DNA of 5,317 nt. Origin: Bacillota bacterium (GTDB lineage: Bacteria; Bacillota; DTU025). The stretch lies in assembly GCA_003456765.1 (NCBI GenBank), contig DMOT01000081.1, forward strand, positions 1 through 5,317. Reading direction: 5' to 3'. The notes under the pieces are model-generated. The model saw only the letters and a program-made list of their open reading frames with translations, did not search any database and was not told where the DNA came from. Within the stretch, counting starts at the first letter, position 1, and the number at the start of each line of letters is the position of its first letter. Position numbers and translations under genes: made by a program. Positions 1 through 5,317 of the stretch are shown in pieces.

Positions 1-2794
1 TGTCGAAGACCTCCAGGCCAAGCCCCCCGGCGCTCCGGGCCGTCCTCCGATCCAGCGTCCGCCTGAGGCTGTACCTCCCTTTGCTCATAACCTGAAGCCT
101 GCGCGTAGCAGCCTCCGCAACCTTGTCGAGCATGGAGGCGAGAATGAAAGTCTCGAAATTCATCCCCAGCTTGTTCGGCTTCTTTCCGCTCGCCACGTCG
201 GCTATGCGGGCTGCAACCCCGTATTGTTCTTCCCAGCCAGCCATTTCGCGCAACATGTCCTTTAGGGCCGCAAGCAGCTCCTTCATGGCCTCTGTTTCGC
301 TCTCTAGCTGTGCGCGGAGAGCCACGGCACCATCTGAAGCCTCATACAGGCGCTTCGCCTCTGAGTCCAGAACCTCAAGATCCGGTTCCACAACTCCGGC
401 GGCCGCTTCTTTTGCCCTCTCCAGGCGAGCCTTGGCCGCATGCAGCTTGCGGCCGAAGTCTTCGATAGCATCCTCCAAAGCGCCAAGCTGCTGCTTCGAC
501 CTTTTGGAAGCCTCATAGGCCTTCATGTCTGCAAATCCAGCCTGGGCCACCTCAGCCTCAAACTCCCGTAATCGCGTGTCTCTCGTACTCCTGGCTTCCT
601 CAGCCGCCTCCGTTGCCAGTCGCTTTGCGGACTCGGCCACTGCCAATTCCTGCTCTCCATCTCTTACGGCCCGCTCAGCCTCTTCCAGCCGGTCGTTGAA
701 GTTGTTCCGAGTTTTCACTGCTTCTTCCAACGCCCGTTCCAGCGCATCCGGGGCACGCAGCTGAACAGGAACACCAGTCTCCCTCTCCTCTACCTTCGCC
801 CTTGCCCCGGCCAACTTGGCCTGTGCGCCTGATCTAACCTCTTCAGCTGCACGAAGCTCCTTCTCAAAATCAGCCAGCTGCTGCTCCAGGCCCACGATCT
901 GCCTCTCCAGCTGCCCAGCCTGTTCCTCAGCCTTTGCAGCCTTCTCCGCATGTGCCTCGGCCTGATCGGCCTCATTCTCAAGCCTCGGAATCAGGTCGGC
1001 CGGGCTCTCGCCCTCCTTCATGTCAACATCTATTTCCAATGCTTCAAGACGCCCTCTTGTGGTGGCGGCGGCTTGAGCTGCGAGTGCGGCAGCCTGTCGC
1101 AGGCGGCCGCACTCCTCCTCAACTGACTGCACTACCCGCCTGGCTTCTGCAATATCGTCTTGAGACGGCACATGGTCATGCGTGCCTTCTGCGTCCTCTT
1201 CGCCCCGTATCCCCTCGCATGCAGGTTTCGGGTGTTCAAGCGACCCGCACACCGGGCATGGCAGCCCCGGTTTGAGCGACATCGCCAGCGCTGCTGCCTG
1301 GCCTGCAATAAAGGAATCTTGCAGCTTCTCGGCTTCTTCCTTCGCCTCAGTCAACCTGCTTTCAGCAGCTTCCGCAGCATCAGCCGCCTCGTTCGCAGCC
1401 TTCTGCCTCCTAGCCAGCTCTGCTTCGAGCACTTCCCGCTCCCGCAGCCTTTTGACTGTCTGCCGGACCTCCCTGGTGGCAGCCTCCCAGCGAGCGAGCC
1501 CAGCTGCTGCGGTGCGCGCACCCTCAAGCTCGCGCTTTGCCTCCTTGAGTTTGGCGTCGGCCTTTTCCTTCTTCCCCGCCGCATTCTGCGCCGACTTCGC
1601 TGCGTCCTCTGCCGCCCGCGAAGCCTCTGCCGCCTCGCCCCTCGCCTCATCAATTGCTGCTACCTTGTCTTTCAGCGACTCAAGGTGGATGACATCCTTC
1701 GCTGCGCGCTCCCGCTCCTCTACCCGGGCAGGCGACTTCTCTTCATCAAGCTTCTCCCGCGCTCGTTCATCAAGCTTCTCTGCCTCGCGCAACTTCCTGT
1801 CGGCCGATTCGGCCTCTTCTTCGGCCTTCTTCACTCTTTCCTTCGCCGCCAGGTACAAGCTCTCAGCGCTGGCACAGGCCAATGCCTGCCTTGCTTCACT
1901 CAGCTCAGCCCGCTTGGCGTCAATCTCCTCTTCCCTCGCTTCGAGCTCAGCTAGGGCCGCAGCCGCGGCTGCAGCTTCTTTCAGCTTCTCGGCGTTCTTC
2001 TTTCCTATCTCCAAAGCCTGGGCAGCCTTCTTGGCGGCCCCCTTTGCAGCTTTCTCAGTTCTTCGTGCCTCTTCCAGTTGACCGCATGCCGCTTCGTAAG
2101 ACTCCTCTAGTTCCTCTACAGACTCCGCACCAGCCTGTTTCAAGAGTGTATAGCTCCGGTCCCGCCCTTGCTCAAGCTTGCTTTCGAGGGACTTTGCTTC
2201 CTCCTTTAGGGCTGCCTCGACCAGTCTGTAGGGCTCTGTTCCGAAAAGTATCTCCATGATCTCCCGGCGTTCAGCTGAATCAGCGGTAAGCGCCTGCCTG
2301 AACTGGCCCTGCGGCAACAGAACAACCTGGCGGAACTGGTCAGCCTGAAACCCCAGAATCTCCTCGACTCGAGCAGTGACCGCCCTTACGCCCGTCTCTA
2401 TGACTCGTCCCTCGCAACTAGCGTCATCCTCATCGCGAACATCCGTCCTGTCCCAGAGCGTGGCATCGGGCCCTATCGGGGTTTTCCTCCCCGCCACCTC
2501 GTACGATGGGCTCCGCTGCACCCGATATTCCTTCTGCCCCACAGCAAAATCGAACACAACCACTGTTGGAACCGTATCGTCAGCATAGTGGGACCTCATG
2601 TCGCTCCCATCCCGCTCAGCTCCGCTCGTCTTGCCGTAAAGGGCAAAGCAGATGGCATCAAGTATGGCGGTCTTTCCGGAGCCTGTCGGGCCGTGGATCA
2701 GGAAGAAACTCCTGCCTCTCAGCTCACGGAAATCAACAGTCTCTTCGTCGGCATAGGGCCCAAATGCACGCATCGACAGTTTGATCGGCCTCAT
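1..2794 (-). CDS. sbcC: SbcC, ATPase/coiled-coil subunit of the SbcCD DNA nuclease (3' end outside window)
   Basis: SbcC is the Rad50-like subunit of the cytoplasmic SbcCD nuclease, which opens hairpins and cruciforms and trims blocked double-strand ends in an ATP-dependent way. The frame is open for 931 codons from ATG 2794 to base 1. Residues 1-170 form the N-terminal ABC ATPase lobe: FGPYADEETVDF at 11-22, Walker A GPTGSGKT at 35-42, and Q-loop LLPQGQF at 159-165 (Q162). From about 180 to 865 the protein is Ala/Glu/Lys/Arg-rich coiled coil. It is interrupted at the tip by the zinc hook CPVCGSLEHP, Cys513 and Cys516 (bases 1247-1258). The second ATPase lobe begins near NFETFIL at 879. The signature LSGGE, Walker B and H-loop should follow, but lie beyond the window; the usual family length of 1000-1200 residues fits a missing tail of roughly 100-150. 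The start overlaps the sbcD stop as ATGA, with AAGGAGG ten bases upstream. No frameshift or internal stop was seen. A generic SMC protein is unlikely given the CPVC hook and the sbcD partner. Confidence 0.96.
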   Translation of the reverse strand, partial: MRPIKLSMRAFGPYADEETVDFRELRGRSFFLIHGPTGSGKTAILDAICFALYGKTSGAERDGSDMRSHYADDTVPTVVVFDFAVGQKEYRVQRSPSYEVAGRKTPIGPDATLWDRTDVRDEDDASCEGRVIETGVRAVTARVEEILGFQADQFRQVVLLPQGQFRQALTADSAERREIMEILFGTEPYRLVEAALKEEAKSLESKLEQGRDRSYTLLKQAGAESVEELEESYEAACGQLEEARRTEKAAKGAAKKAAQALEIGKKNAEKLKEAAAAAAALAELEAREEEIDAKRAELSEARQALACASAESLYLAAKERVKKAEEEAESADRKLREAEKLDERAREKLDEEKSPARVEERERAAKDVIHLESLKDKVAAIDEARGEAAEASRAAEDAAKSAQNAAGKKEKADAKLKEAKRELEGARTAAAGLARWEAATREVRQTVKRLREREVLEAELARRQKAANEAADAAEAAESRLTEAKEEAEKLQDSFIAGQAAALAMSLKPGLPCPVCGSLEHPKPACEGIRGEEDAEGTHDHVPSQDDIAEARRVVQSVEEECGRLRQAAALAAQAAATTRGRLEALEIDVDMKEGESPADLIPRLENEADQAEAHAEKAAKAEEQAGQLERQIVGLEQQLADFEKELRAAEEVRSGAQAKLAGARAKVEERETGVPVQLRAPDALERALEEAVKTRNNFNDRLEEAERAVRDGEQELAVAESAKRLATEAAEEARSTRDTRLREFEAEVAQAGFADMKAYEASKRSKQQLGALEDAIEDFGRKLHAAKARLERAKEAAAGVVEPDLEVLDSEAKRLYEASDGAVALRAQLESETEAMKELLAALKDMLREMAGWEEQYGVAARIADVASGKKPNKLGMNFETFILASMLDKVAEAATRRLQVMSKGRYSLRRTLDRRTARSAGGLGLEVFD
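1742..1780. repeat. 15-bp direct repeat inside sbcC, period 24
   Basis: TTCATCAAGCTTCTC occurs at 1742-1756 and again at 1766-1780. On the coding strand it is in frame and encodes EKLDE-RAR-EKLDE, in the N-terminal arm of the coiled coil. An 8-codon period (one heptad plus one) suggests a small in-frame duplication, or coincident codon use in a repetitive coil. Confidence 0.7.
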
Positions 2795-4068
2795 GATGCA
2801 GCCGCCTCCTTTTCTGCCTGCGCCCGCTGGAGAATCGCCACAAACGTCGCTTCTTCCTTGTCCGACAGCTTGTCCCCTGTAACCTGTGCATAGAAGTCGC
2901 AGAAGAGCTCCAGGTCTGTAACCTTCCTGTGATCGACTCTCGCCGCAGCGAGGCCGGATTCGGCTGCGCCCGCCATGGCATCCCCGCTGAACATGATCTG
3001 CATGACATTGGGATAGACTGTGCGCAACCGGTTCATGGCATCCCAGATCGCCTCCTGGTCGGTAAGGCAGACTGATATGTAATCTTCTTTGGATTCGCCA
3101 GATCCGGGGCCGCGCATCACTTCCTCAAACCTGCCCTGGATCTTGCGAACATCGCGCCGGGGCGCAAGAGACACGGTTCTTATCGACGGCGTCCCTTTCG
3201 CATCTATCTCCACGACTGTGACGGACTTAGAATGGTCTGCCTCGTCAAATGAGTACTTGAGCAGAGAGCCGGAGTATCTCACCGCAGTTTGAGCCATGGT
3301 TTGCGGACGGTGCAAATGGCCCAGGGCTGTATATGTAAAGGGGAGGAAATGGGATATGTCGATCATGCCCGCGCCTCCAACCGAGAGGGGCCGTTCAGAT
3401 TCTGAAATCGTCCCCCCGCTCACAAATGCGTGGGCGACTGCGACTGTGCGAAGACCACCGAAGACGGGATGCAGGTCAAAGTCGGCATCGGCAGGCTCAT
3501 CGAAGAGAGACGCCATCACCAGCATCTCGCCATCGGCCTTACATGCGGAAACCTGTGCCTCTATGCCCTCTTCAATCGCTGATGCAGCTGCCGCTTCCAG
3601 CTGTGCCCTTATCGCAGCATCATGGTCGCGCGCATCAGGCACATGAAGCGTTTCCCGGACGACTGCCGGTTCAGCATAGGGGACGGGCACAAACCATACC
3701 GGTCCATGCTCATCGCGGATCTCAATGGGAGCGCATGAGTCGGGCAGCCCGATGATGTGCAGCCCCCGAGCCTCCATGAGCGAGGAACCAAAACTGAGGC
3801 GTTCCGGAGAATCGTGGTTTCCGGCAATCATGATGACGGGCACCTCAAGCTCCAGTACTATCCGAGAGAGAGTCTCGTCGAGAAGCTGCACGGCCTCCAC
3901 CGGAGGCGCAGACCTGTCATATATGTCGCCTGCAATCACTATCACGTCCGGCGACTCATCCCGAACCAGGTCCACAAATTGATCGAGGACGTAGGCCTGA
4001 TCATCGGTGAGGCGAACGCCATAGAAGATCCGCCCCAGATGCCAATCGGATGTATGAATGAACTTCAA
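2791..4068 (-). CDS. sbcD: SbcD, metallophosphoesterase nuclease subunit of SbcCD
   Basis: SbcD is the Mre11-like nuclease subunit, a two-metal (Mn2+) phosphoesterase with exo- and endonuclease activity that works with SbcC in the cytoplasm. Numbered from the TTG start chosen here (425 residues), the phosphoesterase motifs run in order. They are TSDWHLG at 6-12 (Asp8, His10), GDIYDR at 47-52 (Asp48), GNHD at 83-86 (Asn84, His85), VAHAFVSGG (His213) and GHLHRPQ at 250-256 (His251, His253). These supply all expected metal ligands, so the enzyme should be active. YSGS at 265-268 closes the catalytic domain. A capping region (roughly 290-400, with DYISVCLTD from 329) matches the SbcD C-terminal domain, and the last residues are the helical part that would contact SbcC. 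ATG at 4083 would add five residues (MGEWF). I prefer TTG 4068 because it gives MKFIHTSDWHLG, the usual family N-terminus, and has a GGGGGA seven bases upstream. The stop overlaps the sbcC start, so the two genes are very likely translationally coupled. Confidence 0.96.
   Translation of the reverse strand: MKFIHTSDWHLGRIFYGVRLTDDQAYVLDQFVDLVRDESPDVIVIAGDIYDRSAPPVEAVQLLDETLSRIVLELEVPVIMIAGNHDSPERLSFGSSLMEARGLHIIGLPDSCAPIEIRDEHGPVWFVPVPYAEPAVVRETLHVPDARDHDAAIRAQLEAAAASAIEEGIEAQVSACKADGEMLVMASLFDEPADADFDLHPVFGGLRTVAVAHAFVSGGTISESERPLSVGGAGMIDISHFLPFTYTALGHLHRPQTMAQTAVRYSGSLLKYSFDEADHSKSVTVVEIDAKGTPSIRTVSLAPRRDVRKIQGRFEEVMRGPGSGESKEDYISVCLTDQEAIWDAMNRLRTVYPNVMQIMFSGDAMAGAAESGLAAARVDHRKVTDLELFCDFYAQVTGDKLSDKEEATFVAILQRAQAEKEAAAS
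2805..2811 (-). promoter_or_regulatory. Ribosome binding site of sbcC
   Basis: Read on the minus strand this is AAGGAGG, a near-perfect Shine-Dalgarno sequence, ten bases before ATG 2794. It lies inside the last codons of sbcD (encoding Lys-Glu-Ala). It supports ATG 2794 over the later in-frame ATG at codon 8, and suggests independent initiation as well as coupling through the ATGA overlap. Confidence 0.8.
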
Positions 4069-4075
4069 GAACCAT

Positions 4076-4081
4076 TCCCCC
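4076..4081 (-). promoter_or_regulatory. Probable ribosome binding site of sbcD (decides the TTG start)
   Basis: On the minus strand the sequence is GGGGGA, seven bases before TTG 4068. It is not a perfect match to the anti-Shine-Dalgarno (one G:U pair needed), but it is much better placed than anything upstream of ATG 4083, where only TGGACT precedes the codon. It overlaps the ATG itself, so the two starts are mutually exclusive in practice. Confidence 0.5.
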
Positions 4082-4112
4082 ATAGTCCATCATCTAAGCA
4101 GCACCCTGTCAA

Positions 4113-4129
4113 AAGCCTGTTACGGGCTT
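4113..4129. repeat. Weak short hairpin upstream of sbcD
   Basis: AAGCC (4113-4117) pairs with GGCTT (4125-4129), extendable by a T-G wobble, around a loop GTTAC. On the minus strand it is followed by only a short TTTT, so it is a poor terminator. If the sbcDC transcript starts further upstream, the hairpin would sit in its leader about 45 bases before the start codon. Confidence 0.25.
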
Positions 4130-4151
4130 CAATTTTCCTTATGCCCTACAT

Positions 4152-4172
4152 ATGAGGGCTCAATTCCCTCAT
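4152..4172. repeat. Perfect 7-bp inverted repeat, T-arm-like
   Basis: ATGAGGG and CCCTCAT flank a 7-base loop, CTCAATT. The inner five pairs plus loop have the size of a tRNA T-stem-loop (canonical loop TTCRANY, here the first T is C). The bases after it, ATTTGGT-G-CA, would occupy the place of a 3' acceptor strand. No D-arm, anticodon arm or matching 5' acceptor strand is visible upstream. The repeat itself is certain; its meaning is not. It could be an operator, an RNA hairpin in the sbcDC leader, or a tRNA 3'-end relic. Confidence 0.5.
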
Positions 4173-4380
4173 TTGGTGCAAGTACAGAGTTATCCGCCAG
4201 GCTCCGGACTCCTTCCCCCCGGCACGACTTTCCTGAGCCGCAATGTTCCTGCACCAGACAGCAAAGATTGGTTCAGCATTGCGCCCCAAATTGCGAAGAG
4301 GGTAGCACGAAGCGCGGCGATTCGTCTCGAAAAGTCTCGCAATATTCTTCGCTTCCCCTGGCGGGATATTGTATTTTGCC

Positions 4381-4406
4381 GGATAATTAGGCGCTATGCG
4401 GATAAT
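4381..4406 (+). promoter_or_regulatory. Possible promoter/operator region of the lipoprotein gene
   Basis: GGATAAT occurs at 4381-4387 and 4400-4406, start to start 19 bases. Each contains GATAAT, one base off the bacterial -10 consensus. For the second box, TTGCCG at 4376-4381 could act as a weak -35 with a long 19-base spacer, which would place a transcript start near 4413 and a leader of about 70 bases. The spacing is not ideal, and the assignment is tentative. Confidence 0.25.
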
Positions 4407-4469
4407 CTTCCGTAAATGAACAGACCCGGCTACGCGCCCCGAGAAGTCTCAAGGTCAGGCTGGAAAGTT

Positions 4470-4475
4470 GGGAGG
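4470..4475 (+). promoter_or_regulatory. Ribosome binding site of the lipoprotein gene
   Basis: GGGAGG lies nine bases before GTG 4485 and is a good Shine-Dalgarno match. It favours this GTG over the in-frame ATG at 4416, which is preceded by TTCCGTAA without a purine-rich site. Confidence 0.7.
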
Positions 4476-4484
4476 CGCACACTA

Positions 4485-5317
4485 GTGGGTAAGCTAAGAC
4501 GCAGGTTAAGGTTGGCCGCGTGCGCGGCAGCCATAATGCTGCTGGTCACAGCCTCAGGATGCATCCCGTCTGCGTCCTCAAAACCCTACTCGGTGTCAGG
4601 CAGAATCACTGATGCCGAAGGCAGAGGAATCGAGGGAATCAGTCTCGCTCTTGGCGGATTCGGCATCGCAATTACGGATGCTGATGGAGCTTGGATCAAG
4701 GACAACTTGAAGGGCACAGTAAAGGTCACCCCCGCAACAGAGGGCTGGAGGTTCGAGCCAGCCTCGCAGTCTGTATCTGCAGCCTCATCAACCGTGGACT
4801 TTGTGGGAACGAAGCTCGATTACGTTGGGCTCCATGAAGGCACAGAGTGGACCTATGCCGTGACCGGATACAAAGTCCACGACGGCGAAGAAACCGTAGA
4901 CTTCGAAGACTCCATCACCGTAGCGGTCGAGGACGTTAGGGAGGAGGTTGATGGAACCTACTTTGCCATATCCCCTGTAGAGTCACCCTGTGCTACGGTT
5001 AGTGGCACCTCTCGCGTATTGCCTGAGCAGATAGTAAAACCACTTCAGGATTCGGACGAACCATGGATGGAAGTGAGACGATGCGAAGGCCAGTACTGTC
5101 TGGTCGAGCATGAGGAAGGCTATCCCGACAACTACATTCTGCTTCTTCAGAAACCGATAGAGCAAGGTCACATGGTATATCCCGCGATCTTCGGAGGGAC
5201 GCTTGGCCTAACGGTTGAGGCAGAAGAATCGGTAACAACGCCGGCCGGCTCATTCAAAGCCTGGCGTTGCACGTACTATCAGATGTATGGAGAGGACGGT
5301 GCTACTGAGTACACGCT
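4485..5317 (+). CDS. Predicted exported lipoprotein with a carboxypeptidase-regulatory-like domain (3' end outside window)
   Basis: I do not recognise a named family for the whole protein. The frame is open for 277 codons to the window edge, and its function is unknown. The N-terminus is a type II signal peptide: basic KLRRRLR at 3-9, hydrophobic core LAACAAAIMLLVTA at 10-23, then lipobox TASGC with acceptor Cys26, so it should be lipid-anchored outside the cytoplasmic membrane. A Ser-rich linker leads to a likely beta-sandwich at about 35-108 (VSGRITDAEGRGIEGISLAL, then ITDADGAW). This is the pattern of carboxypeptidase-regulatory-like/transthyretin-like domains. A second domain starts near YVGLHEGTEWTYAV (113-126) and includes TTPAGSFKAW, a phrase common in exported proteins of unknown function. 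Its four cysteines are 169, 200, 205 and 262. GTG 4485 is chosen because GGGAGG lies nine bases upstream and the signal peptide then has normal length. In-frame ATG 4416 would add 23 residues and has no visible ribosome site. The gene is divergent from sbcDC. Confidence 0.8.
   Translation, partial: MGKLRRRLRLAACAAAIMLLVTASGCIPSASSKPYSVSGRITDAEGRGIEGISLALGGFGIAITDADGAWIKDNLKGTVKVTPATEGWRFEPASQSVSAASSTVDFVGTKLDYVGLHEGTEWTYAVTGYKVHDGEETVDFEDSITVAVEDVREEVDGTYFAISPVESPCATVSGTSRVLPEQIVKPLQDSDEPWMEVRRCEGQYCLVEHEEGYPDNYILLLQKPIEQGHMVYPAIFGGTLGLTVEAEESVTTPAGSFKAWRCTYYQMYGEDGATEYT

Larger units (their letters stand above)
4069..4484. other. Divergent intergenic region between sbcDC and the lipoprotein gene
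   Basis: About 416 bases with no convincing gene. Short frames exist on the plus strand (for example ATG 4152 to 4415), but they lack ribosome sites and recognisable sequence, and I treat them as chance. The region must hold both divergent promoters. What can be seen: a weak hairpin at 4113-4129, a T-arm-like inverted repeat at 4152-4172, a 7-base inverted pair GCGAAGA (4293-4299)/TCTTCGC (4346-4352) too far apart for a tight hairpin, and two GGATAAT boxes at 4381-4387 and 4400-4406. No factor-independent terminator with a proper T-run was found, which fits the divergent layout, where none is required. Confidence 0.7.

Noticed and set aside
1182..2081. A 299-codon open frame on the plus strand, and a second long one at 1160-1954
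   Set aside because: They are antisense to the sbcC coiled-coil region. Its codons for Ala, Glu, Lys and Arg rarely give stops on the opposite strand. The products are Ser/Ala-rich or Leu/Arg/Pro-rich and resemble no family.
4084..4112. A perfect TTGACA on the minus strand (4112-4107) as the -35 of an sbcD promoter
   Set aside because: The hexamer at 17-base spacing is TGGACT, a poor -10. A transcript starting about 4077 would cut into the proposed ribosome site. It could still be part of a leaderless arrangement, but the evidence is too weak to call.
4151..4182. A complete tRNA gene
   Set aside because: Only a T-arm-like hairpin and a possible 3' acceptor strand are present. No matching 5' acceptor strand (ACCAAAT), D-arm or anticodon arm is found in the preceding 80 bases, and the end reads CAA, not CCA.
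4152..4415. An 87-codon plus-strand frame in the intergenic region, and an overlapping one at 4058-4390
   Set aside because: Neither has a ribosome site or recognisable protein features. The two overlap in different frames, and the second starts inside sbcD. Part of the translation (EGSIPSFGA) is what a tRNA 3' end gives when translated by accident.
4416..4484. An upstream ATG at 4416 as the start of the lipoprotein
   Set aside because: It is in frame but has no Shine-Dalgarno sequence. It would also put a 23-residue hydrophilic extension ahead of the signal peptide, whereas GTG 4485 has GGGAGG at good spacing.
1..5317. A CRISPR array, insertion sequence, toxin-antitoxin pair or other defence system
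   Set aside because: No regularly spaced repeats, transposase-like frames, terminal inverted repeats with target duplications, or small paired genes were seen. SbcCD can accompany mobile regions but is a standard housekeeping repair complex.

Overview
The window looks like an ordinary chromosomal stretch from a fairly GC-rich bacterium. Strong purine-rich Shine-Dalgarno sequences (AAGGAGG, GGGAGG) and a lipobox-bearing lipoprotein would suit a Bacillota-type lineage. That placement is inference; nothing here fixes the taxonomy.

Layout: two divergent transcription units separated by about 416 bases. On the minus strand, reading leftward from about 4068, are sbcD (complete) and then sbcC (5' 931 codons; its 3' end lies beyond base 1). 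The two overlap by four bases (ATGA) and form a clear sbcDC operon encoding the bacterial Mre11-Rad50-type nuclease. On the plus strand, from 4485 to the window edge, is the 5' part (277 codons) of a predicted exported lipoprotein. It has an N-terminal carboxypeptidase-regulatory-like beta-sandwich and a second extracytoplasmic domain of unknown function.

How they work together: SbcD supplies the metallophosphoesterase nuclease active site. SbcC supplies the ABC-type ATPase halves joined by a very long antiparallel coiled coil with a CPVC zinc hook at its tip. Together they process hairpins, cruciforms and blocked DNA ends. The lipoprotein has no evident link to this machine; it is simply the divergent neighbour.

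The 4069-4484 intergenic region has no convincing gene. It contains a 7-bp inverted repeat that resembles a tRNA T-arm plus 3' acceptor strand, a weak second hairpin, and a pair of GGATAAT boxes upstream of the lipoprotein. I see no CRISPR array, insertion sequence, intact tRNA/rRNA or convincing novel system. The most useful observations are the likely TTG start of sbcD, the extra Cys/His residues beside the zinc hook, and the T-arm-like relic.
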